Assembly (NCBI GenBank): GCA_036186865.1
Contig: AP025046.1
Coordinates: 31,459,957 to 31,523,956 of the forward strand
Length of the DNA stretch: 64,000 nt
DNA from: Eustoma russellianum
Lineage: Eukaryota > Streptophyta > Magnoliopsida > Gentianales > Gentianaceae
Reading direction: 5' to 3'
The notes beneath the pieces were generated by a model. That model was not told the DNA's origin. It was given only the letters and a program-made list of their open reading frames with translations, and ran no database searches. Numbering within the stretch: the stretch's first letter is position 1; every line of letters begins with the position of its first letter. A program made the position numbers and the translations under genes. Shown here piece by piece: positions 1 through 10,539 of the stretch.

Positions 1-1005
1 TTGAACATCATAATTCTAACGGGTAAAAATCAATCGATGATCCCAATATTTTTACGTAACGGCAGTAAAAAAACTAAAAAGCCCATGTAATCAAATGTTG
101 TATTGTCTATGCATCAAAAGAATGTCCAAAAATTAAATAAATTCTCGAAATTTTAGTTACGAGTAGCACGGATATCTTATTGTATTGTCCAAAGAAGGAG
201 GACTAGTGTTGATTACTAAATATTCTCAAAAAACTGAATGCGGGAACGTTCACTCAACATGACTTATTTTATATATTCACATTGTACATAGAAATAAAAG
301 GCACAGACTGAAAAGTGAGTTGTAAAACGCAATGAAAATTAGGCGGATAAGTATCAAACCTAGGTAACAAGGTTCGTGAGGAAACAATGTGGACTCTGGC
401 CTGATTCGTCCAGAAAAGCACAAAACTGTCAACTAGAACAAAGTAGTAGTTTGCAACCAATCCTATGCTACAAAAACAGAAAGATATATGCTTTTGTAAC
501 TACTCAAAAACCAATTAAGGTGCTCAAACAGGAGACTGGATCTCCTAGTCAAGTAATTCTAGACAACTAGGTAGTCAAGTGGGAGACGGCTCGTTTTTCT
601 AGCAAAAGTATGAGATGAGTGAGGCGAGAGAACTAATTAAGGGAGTGGTTTGCCTCTTGAAAAATTGATCACCTTAGGTCATACCATCATGTGCACAATT
701 TAACTTTTTGGAAGTCAGTGTCATCATTCACTCAGACGCGCTCTACCGCTTTTGTTAAATCATGTAACACTCAGAAAGGAGAAACATAGATTATCATGGC
801 AAGAAAACCAAATTAAGAACTTGCCAGCAGAAGTATTTGGACATATTCTAGACATTTGAATGAAAAATATCTCATAAGATCAATTATTCTAACAAACTAA
901 TCGCCATTTGCATCCTTATAGCGCGTTGACATAGAACTGCATTAGCAAAACTGAAGTTGCATAGTCTATTATTTACTAAAAACTACTCCATTTTTCTATA
1001 ACAAC
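1..1005 (-). repeat. Inverted copy of thioredoxin-like gene flank (outer arm)
   Basis: Read on the minus strand, this stretch matches 32882-33214 joined to 35875-36634, in the same order. It therefore lacks the 2.66-kb solo LTR that splits the other copy and represents the empty site. The match stops near 1005, where the partner switches to an L1 fragment. At position 1 the copy runs off the window, so the thioredoxin-like exons belonging to it should lie just outside on the left. No gene is visible in it; the small open frames are not conserved in the partner copy. Confidence 0.85.
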
Positions 1006-1024
1006 AATATTACCTTATTGCCTT

Positions 1025-1115
1025 AGAGGTTCCTGCCTATGGCGGGGTATGGGGGTCGGATGTACGCAACCATACACGTGTTAAAAACATACGGAGGTTG
1101 TTTTCCGATGACCCA
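1025..1115 (+). repeat. Short dispersed plant repeat motif (SINE- or LINE-end-like)
   Basis: Contains GGTCGGATGTACGCAACC and a downstream GGTTGTTTTCCGATGACCC. This pair recurs in many plant genomes as part of short retroposons or LINE 3' ends. I cannot assign the family from this one copy and see no A-box/B-box pair or tail. Confidence 0.3.
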
Positions 1116-1146
1116 TAATGAAAATTGCTTTAAGATGTTTATGTAA

Positions 1147-2075
1147 TGTTCCGAGTTTTTTTAAAAAGAAAATAATTAAAAAGAAAAGTTGTAATTATAG
1201 AATTGTAGATGGTAGTTATCCTATATTATTTGATTGGAATAGGAATATGGGATAGAGTTAAATTTAAGTGATTAATCGAAAGTATATTCCTATATACCTT
1301 AGGAAAACTAACTACCTATATATATACACCTAACCAAACCTAACCCTACCCTATTCTCACACCATCCCCCCCACCCCATACCCATTGAGCAAGCTTTGGC
1401 CGACCCATAGAGGAGAAGAAAAGCTATGGGTCAAGAAAAGAGAGGTTTTCGATCCAGCAAAACCCTAGGTTATTAATTTGGTGTAGTATATACGCGTAAA
1501 GATCAGTACCCTATCTGTACATTATGATTTGCGAACCATGTAATTATATATTAGTATAAACGGGAGGATCATGCCTGTATATAGACTGCATATATGGATG
1601 TATATATGTATGTGTGTATGACCGATTGTGTATATATGTATATATATGGATGCACATTGTGTATTTTATGGAATTAAGACCGAAAAAGTACACTTCCATA
1701 GGCAGTGGCCAAAATATACATAGATGTAGAAATTGATGTATAATTTCTGTTTGTATATGTATATATATGCAATATTTGTACTATATTTATTTAAAAGCCG
1801 AAAGTTTATATATATATTGGTGGTGTATCTCAGCCGAATATATATTTTTGTGTATGGTAAGTGTATGATTTTTGTATGTGCATGACTTATAATCAATGGT
1901 ATACGTATGACTATATGTGTGGTGGATTTTGTGAATTGGTATGGAATTCGGATAAATTTGATGATGGCATAAGTTTGGAAATTGTATAAGATGAATTATG
2001 GTGGAAGACGGCGATGCCATTGGCAGCGCGTGAGACACACGTGTTGGCATAGTGGCGATGCGTTGTTATTTATAG
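1147..2075 (+). repeat. 5' part of a gypsy-type LTR (fragment)
   Basis: Starts TGTTCCGAGTTTTTTT and continues with an A-rich stretch that resembles the start of the minus-strand LTR at 9072 (TGTTATATCCG followed by TTTTTAAAAAG). It then has the same type of AT-rich, ATATATGTATG-rich text seen inside the other long gypsy LTRs in the window. No LTR 3' end (GCGCTACA) is found, so this is a truncated LTR. The right boundary is approximate. Confidence 0.35.
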
Positions 2076-2094
2076 CCTGACGTTTAGATGGTAT

Positions 2095-2174
2095 GAGCTT
2101 AAGATACAAGGTTGGAGGCTGACACATTTAGAGTTAGAGGATAATTGAGTTAAGAGACAAGGTTGGATGCTGAG
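2095..2174 (+). repeat. Two-copy short repeat
   Basis: Two similar units of about 27 bp, GAGCTTAAGATACAAGGTTG at 2095 and GAGTTAAGAGACAAGGTTGG at 2148, each followed by a GCTGA-type end, lie 53 bp apart. Confidence 0.45.
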
Positions 2175-2249
2175 CATGCGTATCAAAACCACCGATATTG
2201 TAGATGATCAAATGTTTAAAGCTTACCATTTTCTGTAGAGGAAAGGATG

Positions 2250-3228
2250 TGGATGGTGGGTGATAAGCCAAAAATATCCATCTGTCAGTCAACAAACAGT
2301 CAACGGCAAATCCAGGTTTGGGAGATCAATTTCTGCAGTTTGGCAGAAGTGCACCTCTGCTCAGCCATACTACACTTCGGCTCAGCAAGGTATTGCTTAC
2401 TAAAGCATCCACTTCTTATTGGAACAGTAAGCAATACGCCAAAGGGTTTCACCTCGGTCCCGAGCTCCAGCCTCGGCTTCTACTTAAAAGGGTGTATACT
2501 CCAAATCACTTCAGCCAGGTCAGAGCAGGACACTAGACCCCTCTTTGCACCTCGGCTAAGGAATCAAGCGCAACTCTGCCTCGTTTAGTGTGGAACCACT
2601 GCCTGGCAGATGTGCAGTATAAAGAAGGGATACACATTTGATTTCTCAACTTACACACGTCAAGGTCCCATCAGTAGACCTACCGGTCCCATTATCAGAT
2701 CTACTGGTCCCATCACCAGACCTATAATGTCATAGTCTTGTTGCCCAAGCAAGAGTCCCATCCGCCGTCAGAGACAAGGGACGAAAAGAAGGCAACAAAA
2801 GCAAGGCCACGGACACGGAGAAGGGGATCGAAACATTATTTCCTCTCCACGAGCTAATTCAGAGAAGTCTCCTGGCCTAAAAACTGTGAGATCTTCTCCA
2901 TGTTCTCCAGAAAAGCTATCGCGAAACTGGTGAAATACTTAACTTCCAAGCGCGCAGCGCATACAAGAAGGCTGTGATCATGCCGGAAATCCCACGGATG
3001 ATGGAAAGTACCGCGAAAGCCTAAAAAACTCATCAAACATAAACATATCTCAGTGAGAATGACCCAAACTGACTGGAGCGTCGGAGGGTTTTACCTGGGG
3101 TCACACTCTTGGGACCTCTGATCTTTGCTTCTCTGTACAGGATATCAAGTAAGCTATTCAAGTTTTCAAGTAAATACAAGCTAACGACGTGACTTTTGGA
3201 TCACCTCTGAACTTGGTGAAGATCTGGC
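2250..3228 (+). repeat. Tat-lineage (Ty3/gypsy) LTR, probably partial
   Basis: The stretch is more GC-rich than its neighbours. It carries CTGACTGGAGCGTCGGAGGG near 3070, a signature of Tat/Athila-type LTRs, with a TATA box upstream at 2617. Just downstream (3228-3245), the text GGCTTCATCGGTGGGGATAG resembles a decayed version of the Asp-tRNA-type primer-binding site usual in this lineage. No gag follows, so the element is truncated. The left boundary is a guess. Confidence 0.5.
2617..2625 (+). promoter_or_regulatory. TATA box of the Tat-like LTR
   Basis: GTATAAAGA lies between the U3-like repeats and the GCGTCGGAGGG signature, the position expected for the LTR promoter. No transcript evidence. 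Confidence 0.4.
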
Positions 3229-3235
3229 TTCATCG

Positions 3236-3478
3236 GTGGGGATAGTTTTCCAAGAGCAGCATCAACTTCCAAGCTCCAATAGGAGGCAGTGCTCCGACCA
3301 GCTTTCCAAACAGCGTGCTAATGATACAAACATGCATCTAGCAGTACCTCCTGTAATTGCTTTTTTTGACTTTTGGATGATCCTATCTGAACAGGGAACT
3401 CAAGCGCCTATAAATCCTTTCTGGATGAACTCATCTGAATTTAGAAACTTAAGATAATCTTGCATTAGTTAAGTGACA
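3236..3478. other. Unassigned stretch after the Tat-like LTR
   Basis: Would be the start of the Tat internal region, but I see no gag homology. A short open frame here shows no recognisable domain. Confidence 0.3.
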
Positions 3479-3700
3479 AAATCATTTATCATTGGTGTTA
3501 TTACATTGCAATCAAACAAGAAACTCCATTTGTACATGCTATATTACAACTGAATTATACAATGCAGAATTGGCAATCAAGATAATCTTACATTTCTTTT
3601 ATCAGACAAAAACCGCTTATCATTACAATCAGGCAAAAAGCTCCATTTACATATGCTATACCACAACTGGAATTACACAATACAGACTTGTCAAGGGACA
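3479..3700 (+). repeat. Imperfect tandem duplication (~110 bp units)
   Basis: The segment from about 3495 (TTATTACATTGCAATCAAAC) is repeated from about 3625 (TATCATTACAATCAGGCAAA). Both continue with an AAGCTCCATTT-like core, a CATGCTATA-type core, an ACAACTG core and AATACAGA. It shows no coding potential. Confidence 0.55.
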
Positions 3701-3746
3701 ATTCTTTTTCTTTTATTTACTGCATTTACAACTCTCATTTCAGACT

Positions 3747-3866
3747 CTAAGCTGACCAGTGTATAACAGCAACAGCAGGCAGAGAGGGTTGGATAACACG
3801 AACACGCTTCACTATTGAAAATGCTTTATTAAGGTGCACATCACGGCTCATGGATTGGGCCACCCT
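3747..3866 (-). pseudogene. Orphan terminal exon of an unidentified gene
   Basis: On the minus strand, a pyrimidine-rich tract ending TTTTTGCAG at 3867-3875 is followed by exactly 40 phase-0 codons ending in TAG at 3747-3749. The peptide begins RVAQSMSRDVHLNKAF and ends SLPAVAVIHWSA. Amphipathic, gene-like composition and a good acceptor site suggest a real last exon. I do not recognise the family. Upstream exons would lie at higher coordinates, but the gypsy LTR begins 58 bp away at 3925 and none is visible beyond it. It may be a gene remnant cut off by that insertion. Confidence 0.4.
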
Positions 3867-4236
3867 CTGCAAAAACAAAAGTAAAATACTATAGTAGGAA
3901 GCATAAAAACATGCCATCATAGCGTGTAGCCCGTTCGGAGCCTCAGCATTCGAAACAGTTCGCTTGTCGTATTCTGCTAAGAGAAATGTACGGTGTCAAA
4001 ATAAATCATAGACACGTCAGCAAAGTGACGTAAAATGATATAGCAGAAACGTCATAAAATTAAAACAAGGGAAATAGTCCTCAAATCATCAGTATACGAG
4101 TCTAGGAATGTCTAAATCCAAAACATAAATTGTAAACTTAATAAAGTATCTCTAAGTCTCAAAATATCAGATCTCAAATCCAAAAAAGTCTCAAAATAAA
4201 TTCCATAAATAAATACTCCTATCAGTCCTCGAATCA

Positions 4237-4340
4237 TCAATAACCCCATTCGAACTCATCCTTAACGAACACTAGATCATAACCCTGATTCTCTGCAAAA
4301 TGTCAACAAGTGTAGTATGATTGACAAACATCGGCCAGTA
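4237..4340 (-). promoter_or_regulatory. LTR hairpin / splice-acceptor / acidic mini-frame module (family A, 3' LTR)
   Basis: Minus strand: a decayed stem (GGCCGATG...TCAAT), a pyrimidine-rich tract, then TTTTGCAG ending at 4293. Two bases later a frame opens as NQGYDLVFVKDEFEWGY and stops at 4237. The module lies about 370 bp from the LTR 3' end. The same layout recurs in four other LTR types in this window. Confidence 0.5.
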
Positions 4341-4790
4341 AGTAGCCTGTTTGTACCCAATATGAGATCATACACGGAAAAACAAGTGTGAATACATAAT
4401 TAAACAATTTACAAAAATATCGTGTTTTCCATTCGCAAATAATTTAACTATAATGCCATTTACAATCAAACAAGCGTTAAAGCGAAATGTACACAACTTC
4501 CGCTCAAATACCAATCAATGTTAGTCAAAGTCAAAATGACGCAAAGTTTCATTACCGATGCAATTAAAAATTCAAAAACCCAAAGTCGAAGTCAAATCCA
4601 AAATCAAATTCCAAGATCCAAATCCAAAGTTCAAATTCAATTCCAAATCGGTCCAAGCGTCCTATCAAAATAGTCAATATGCTCGGACGGCCCATTTGTT
4701 TGGGATCCATTCCGCTGAACGATATATATCACCTTTGTGATGGTGAATTTCACAAAATGCACAACGCACAAGTCCAAATATTTCAAAAAT

Positions 4791-4792
<2 letters not shown>

Positions 4793-4854
<62 letters not shown>
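4793..4854. repeat. (AT)n microsatellite, about 30 units
   Basis: Uninterrupted alternating AT inside the family A 3' LTR, followed by a (GT)n run. The long Ile-Tyr-Ile-Tyr frames here are artefacts of the repeat. Confidence 0.95.
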
Positions 4855-4856
<2 letters not shown>

Positions 4857-7189
4857 GTGTGTGTGTGTGCATGTCCATACATATGCATATATGCGTACAT
4901 CTCTCACACGCATCTCCTGATTTCCTTATATATTCTCTTAGCTCAACAGCCTACTCCCTCAGCTCAGCCCAACCTGTTATGCCCCGCGACCGGAGTATAA
5001 AAAAAATATAAATAAGTAAATAAAATTAGATAAGTTTAGAACTTAAGATCCTAATATGATTACGAAGTGAATAGTAGATAAAGCTTAAATCAAATTACAA
5101 ATTCAAATTAGAATAAGATAACCTAAATATCCTAGGATTCTACCTAACACACATCTATATCTACACACTTATCACACAACTCTACAATTTACCCTAATTA
5201 TTCATAAACGGCAGCCACCCAAGAAACTTAAGAATGCTGCCGCCAGTATACTTTAAGAAGCAAGCCACCCTTATTTCTACCTTAATTTCTTCAATATTCA
5301 TATTGACAAACAAACAGCACCCGTGTATATTTCTTCAACTACTCCACGTCCAGCGATTTCTTTCTCCAAATTGCAACTTCCAGCCGCCCTTTATTTTTCA
5401 GGAATCAAAGCTTACCGCCAGCCTTTAAGGCAAAAATTAAGAGATTTTGAATTCGTTCAACCCCGATTCTTCATATATCGCGTATAATCGAGACACGAGT
5501 CAAGTATCCTTACTATATTTGCTATGATTTTCCAAACTTATGAGGTTATGTTCGTATCAAAAATGGATCATGCATGAATACTTTTGGTTGTATAGTTGGC
5601 TGAATTTTATGTGAATATATATATGATATAGATTTGTCCATGGAATCTATATGTATATATAATTATTTATATGTGGACGAATCAAGGTTCTGTATAGCGG
5701 CTGAACTTTCGTTAAAATATAAATATATTTTTGGACAGCAATTTCGGCGGTGGCACATGGAAGTACAATGTTTACAATTTGCTTTGATTGATGAGGTATT
5801 ATTTTGATGCTGTTGATTTTTTTGTGGAGGCCAGGGTAGCCGTGAGTTTGCATGATGCCTTTTTGAATATTGTTATATAAATGAAACACAAAGTTATTTG
5901 AAAAAAAAAGAGGATTTAGGTAGTGTTTGCTGGATGTGATATGAATTTAAGTAAATTGCTCAAATTATGGCGGAGACTTGCGTAACCAAATATCGTCTTT
6001 TCTATGGCTATGATGTGGGCCGAGAATGTTAACTTCAGTACAGTAATGATATTTGGATATAGGGTATAATATTTGAATATGTAGATTGTCATTATTGATA
6101 ACTATTAAATAGTAATATGCGTTATTTGGAGGGTCAACAAAATATCCAATATGTTGGTATGATAAATAAGAATAAAATAGAAAGCTACGAACTAATTATT
6201 TTAAGTCAGTCAAATTAACCTTTATTATTAGGTATTGATATTTATACTACCATTGTTTAGATTCGAGACTAGAAGAGAAGGAAGTTAATTCGTCAAAAAG
6301 GTAGGTGCCTCTTCCCCCTCAAACGGGCATGATTCATGCATGCTTGATGGTATACTAATATGTTTCGTTGCTTTATTTGTTTAAGTTGTAAATTTTATTT
6401 CTTTGTTTTTATTTATTTAAGTTGTAAATTTTGTATATGTTGAAAAGCATGAAATATATTGTTTATGGCTGCTATGTGTGTGTATGTGTGTGTGAGATTG
6501 GTGGTATGATTGAATCGGAAACAAAATATCCTTAAAATAATGGAGAAAAAAAGGGAACTTTTACATTAGGAGCCCTTAAGAAGTTGTGTTTTGGCCTTAG
6601 AATAGGTTCCTATAGACTGGAAATAGGAAAAAATGGGGGTTGAGATCGAAAACAAATCACAGCGCACGTTGCCACTAGTGGAACATCCAATTAAATAAAT
6701 AAATAAATAAATAGATAAATTAAAGCAGAGAACAGGCCGGCCAACGGACCGGGTCGGCTGGCCAGCGGGTCAGACCGAAGGCGGCCCATTAACCTCTCAA
6801 AAAAATGTTTCGGGCCTGGCGGATCAGGCCAGGAAAATATAATTAAATACCAATAAGAATTCAAATAAATTCCATAAAATATAAAAGGTTATAATTAAAT
6901 TATTTTCACTTAATTTCTGAAGTTTGGTAAATTTAAGTAATTAAAAATTAATAGTAATAAATAGAATTAAGTAAGAGAAACATAGGGGAAATTAGTAGAA
7001 AATCCTAGTAAACTAATACGAGCTAAAGAAAAATAAGGGTGGCGATAAATAACAACTTCCCAATATTCAAAAATTTCACAAAGCCGAATATTGAGTGCCG
7101 GATGATGGTGAGGATGGGTCAGGGGTCTCAGGCGATTGTGTTTTTGCATTCATGGCAGGTGCATTGCATGATGGCGGGTCGTGACGTAT

Positions 7190-7312
7190 GGGTCACGGGC
7201 GCTCAGGATGGTGTACGGTGGCGGGTCCACGACACTCAGGATGGTGTGCAGTGGCGCGACCACGCACACTCAGTATGGTGACTGTGGGGTGTACGACCTG
7301 CAGCCACTCAGT
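7190..7312 (+). repeat. Tandem repeats inside LTR B
   Basis: At least three units built on CACTCAGGATGGTGT followed by a GTGGCG-type core, about 35 bp each. The last ends about 615 bp from the LTR 3' end, a position similar to the repeats in LTRs C, D and E although the unit sequence differs. Confidence 0.65.
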
Positions 7313-7539
7313 AGGACCCGGGTTCATGCATTGCACGGTATAGATATCGGCATTCTGTGTGACATGACTTTGTTGCGTGTGACACGTTGATTGAGTATGC
7401 ATCACGTACGTGCGCATTTTACATGGAGTGCTTTACTTACCGCATTTATTTTATCTTATGCATGTTATCTTATATTTATGTGTTATGTGGCTATATCGTC
7501 TCGGTATGCACGTTTTGTACTGGTTTGAGGCGGGCATCT

Positions 7540-7646
7540 AATGGGTGATTTCTGTCACTCACCCCTACTTCCCAGGTGAGCCGGATGAGAACTACGAGCA
7601 CATCTTTGTTGAGGACGGGACGGACATAGCTGAGTGGGCTGGTTGA
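7540..7646 (+). promoter_or_regulatory. LTR hairpin / splice-acceptor / acidic mini-frame module (LTR B)
   Basis: GTGATTTCTGTCAC forms a 5-bp stem followed by TCACCCCTACTTCCCAG (AG at 7574-7575). Two bases later a 22-codon frame starts EPDENYEHIFVEDG and stops TGA at 7644-7646. It lies 350 bp from the LTR 3' end. Confidence 0.55.
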
Positions 7647-9072
7647 TAGCTGCAGATAGGATACGAGGGGAACTTTGCAGCTGATTTTTCGTAGTTATCT
7701 TTGGGGATTTTCACAGACTTCTTTATTACTTTTATTATCAGAATTTTATTCAGTAATGTAATGACGATTATTGGAGTTTAATTTAAGTTACGATTTACGT
7801 TTCTGCAAGAAAAATTTCTACGTCATTTCTGACATGTAAGAGATTGATCCGACGCCTTGTATTATCCTTAGTGAGATACGGCGGGTGCACTGTTCCCGAT
7901 GTTAGGGCTCGGGAGCGGGGCGCTACACAACCCGCGGCCCAATCTCCTCTCTTCCCTTTTTTTGTTCTTTCCCTTCTGGCCCGGCGGCCCAGCCCTTTCT
8001 TCTCCTGCTCGGCCCAGTGGCCCAACCTTCTCCCCTTCTCTCGGCCCGATGGCCCAACAGAACCTTCTCTCTTTTTTCCCTTTTCCTTTCTACCCAGCCC
8101 ATTTCCTTCTCTGGACCATTTCTTCCCTCAGCTCACTCCACTCTCACCCCCCAGCCCACTCCCGAACTCCCTTAGCCTCCAGCCCCCCCAACTCCCTCAG
8201 CCCACCCTGTAAACCTTAACTTCTCCCTCTAACTCCCTCACCCCTCAGCCAGCACCACCACCTACACACACCAAACACCACACACAGTTCACACATCACA
8301 CTACACTCACGGGCACACACCACACTTCACTGCCCACGCGCCGCCACCGCCACTTTCCATCACTGAAAATCGGCCTAATCCAATTTCCCACCTTATTCCA
8401 CCCTCAATTCATACAAAATCGTAATTTTATCCATCCTACAAGAAATCATACCCATATTCATATGAAAATTCACACAAATTAACACATATAGATACAAATA
8501 GTATAGATTGCAAATCATATACATATGAAGATTATACAAAATCCTACACACTTACACACTTTGGCCAAACCTATATAGACAATATACAAATATAATTTCG
8601 GCTTTTATTCACATGAAATACAAAATTTTGCACACACAACACACGACATATATATATGTATAATCACTCATTTATACAACCACTTATACATATGCATGAT
8701 CCTCAAGTTTATACCAAAAATATACTTATAATTTTCGAAAAACATAACGACTATAGAGAGAGTACTTACCTGTATCTGTATTAGACTACACAATTGATCA
8801 ATCCTAGGGTTGGCTGAAAGAAAAGTCTTGCTTTTCTTCCCTTAGGTAGTGGCGGTCGAATGTGACTAGGGTGTGGTTGGGGTAGGGTTTTGGGGTAGAA
8901 TAAATAGATAGTTAGGTATCCTGATAGATAAAGGGAATATGTCATCAGTTAAGGTTTGATTTGTATCCCTTGTTTATCTATATTAACTAACTTTATCTTA
9001 ATTAACCATTATCTTATATTTATATGTATATATTTCCTTTTCATTTTTCTTTTTAAAAATACGGATATAACA

Positions 9073-9086
9073 TTTCTTCCTCTTTA
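9073..9086 (-). other. Polypurine tract of gypsy family A
   Basis: Minus strand TAAAGAGGAAGAAA directly precedes the TGTTATATCCG start of the 3' LTR. It is the primer site for plus-strand DNA synthesis. Confidence 0.75.
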
Positions 9087-9090
9087 CAAA

Positions 9091-9905
9091 AACTTTTGTC
9101 CTCGAAACTTGCGTACGTTCGTCGAAGAGATGTGGATACTTTTCTCTCATCTGCTCCTCGAGTTCCCACGTGACTTCTGGTTCTGTTTGATTGATCCATT
9201 GCATTTTCACGTAGGGGATAACTCGTCTTCTCAAAACTTGGTCCTTCATATGCACAATGCGTATCGGAGTTTTCTCGTATGTCGCATCACTCTTCACCTT
9301 CAAGGGTCGTATCTTTAACACATGACTAGGGTCAGGGACATACCGCCTTAGCTGTGAAACTTGGAGCACGTTATGCACTTAAGCTAGCGCATGAGGTAGT
9401 GCTAAGCGATAAGCTAACGTCCCAATCCTGTCGAATACCTCGTACGGTCTCGCATAACGAAGGCTCAACTTACCCTTCTCTCCAAATCTCATCACACCCT
9501 TCGTGGGTGAAACCCGTAAGTACTTCTTCTGGTCTACTACGAACTCTAGAGGTCATCTCTTAGAATCTATTCAACTTTTACTATGATCCTGAGCTACCTT
9601 GAGCCTTTCTCGGATAATCATTCCTTTCTCTAATGTGTGCTCAACTAGCTTGGGTCCGTTGATGCTTCTTTCCCCAACTTCATCTCAATACACAGGGGAT
9701 CTGCACTTCCTGCCGTACAAAGCTTCAAACGGTGCCATGCCAATCGCGCTATGGTGACTGTTATTATATGAAAACTCTATCAGCTTCACCACATTGTTCC
9801 AATTTCCCTTGAAATCTAGCTCGTAAACTATTAACATGTCCTCTAATGTTTGGATGGTCCTTTTCGATAGTCTATCAGTCTAGGAATTGAATGTTGTACT
9901 CATCC
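9091..9905 (-). pseudogene. Gypsy integrase C-terminal region with chromodomain-like tail (remnant)
   Basis: Translating the minus strand in two frames gives, in order, an integrase end (YNNSHHSAIGMAPFEALYG), the GPY/F-type region (SPTKGVMRFGEKGKLS), VHNVLQVSQLRRYVPDPSHV, and a tail ending EVTWELEEQMREKYPHLF. That tail matches the chromodomain-like end of Del/Tekay integrases, which bind chromatin and steer insertion. Frameshifts and stops separate the pieces (for example at about 9380 and 9560). The catalytic D,D,E core is missing: near 9915 the sequence jumps to the start of RT. Confidence 0.8.
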
Positions 9906-9915
9906 TCAACTCAGT

Positions 9916-10210
9916 CCCCATAACTCTTTGAATGCGATCCAAGAGCAAGATGTGAATTTAGAAGGACTGGTGCTCCCCAACCTCATGCTTCCATCTGTCT
10001 TTTTCACAAACAGGACTGGTGCTGGTGCCATCCTGTACGATGCCTTAGATATTGGCTCTGCTCCTGGTATCAAGTTAATCTTAAAATTCACTTTCTTGTT
10101 AGGTGGTAATCTTGGTAGTTCGTTAGTGAATACGTCTTTAAATTCATTCACTTTTGAGATAGCGTCAATAGAGGGTATCTGGCTAACCAATCAATTCCCA
10201 GTATGATGTC
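9916..10210 (-). pseudogene. Protease-RT linker and first RT residues of gypsy family A (remnant)
   Basis: The minus-strand frame reads VNEFKDVFTNELPRLPPNKK, then INLIPGAEPISKASYRMAP, then VLFVKKTDGSMRL. This is the well-conserved entry into chromovirus reverse transcriptase. Soon after DGSMRL the homology breaks off, and integrase sequence follows. A deletion removed the YVDD region, RNase H and most of integrase, so the element cannot be autonomous. Confidence 0.8.
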
Positions 10211-10214
10211 GAAG

Positions 10215-10450
10215 TCACTCATCTGGATCGGTATAAGAATAGAAACGAAAGTAGTCTTCCATCTCTAATTCGCAGTCCTTGTACCGATGGTGCAAGATGA
10301 TAACTTGGTCTCCTGCTGCTAGGACATGATAGGGGTGTCTAGCCATTCCGGACAGCTCCTAAGGTTCTGGACAAACCCTTTGGCAACGAATGAGTGGCTC
10401 GCGCCACTATCGAACATGACATTGGCCGAGACTTTATTCACTAATATGGC
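10215..10450 (-). pseudogene. Gypsy aspartic protease region (remnant)
   Basis: Positional and sequence match, on the opposite strand, to the right-arm copy at 23970-24212, where the DSGAS active-site motif is visible. Here the minus strand reads VMFDSGASHSF around 10405-10435 before decaying. The right arm of the palindrome stops matching near 10230, so this is where the duplicated segment ends. Confidence 0.65.
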
Positions 10451-10539
10451 ACCAAAGTGTTTATGGGTTCAAGTGTATAGGGTCACATATACAGATATTA
10501 TCATTAAGACTTAGGATTAAAAGTATATGTCACCACGTC

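Larger units (their letters stand above)
4975..7927 (+). repeat. Solo gypsy LTR (family B) nested in the family A LTR
   Basis: Begins TGTTATGCCCCGCG and ends GGGGCGCTACA. It is flanked by a perfect 5-bp target-site duplication CAACC (4970-4974 and 7928-7932), and the interrupted family A LTR resumes directly on both sides. At 2,953 bp with no internal region, this is a solo LTR left by LTR-LTR recombination. It carries tandem repeats at 7190-7312 and the hairpin/acceptor module at 7540-7646. Confidence 0.9.
3925..9072 (-). repeat. 3' LTR of gypsy family A, split by a nested solo LTR
   Basis: On the minus strand it starts TGTTATATCCG (9072) and ends GGGCTACA (3925), the TG...CA form of an LTR. 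Subtracting the nested LTR and one TSD copy leaves about 2.2 kb. The last 530 bp on the minus strand matches the partial 5' LTR at 13797-14327 and the right-arm LTR at 22262-22781. The adjacent polypurine tract at 9073-9086 confirms that this is the 3' LTR. Confidence 0.85.

Noticed and set aside
4674..5011. Open frames rich in Ile-Tyr on both strands
   Set aside because: They translate the (AT)n microsatellite.
7844..8219. Two overlapping Pro/Ser-rich open frames of more than 100 codons
   Set aside because: They lie in a C-rich stretch of LTR A (GGCCCA and CCCTCAGCCC words), cross the LTR B boundary at 7927, and have no conserved motif. They reflect composition only.
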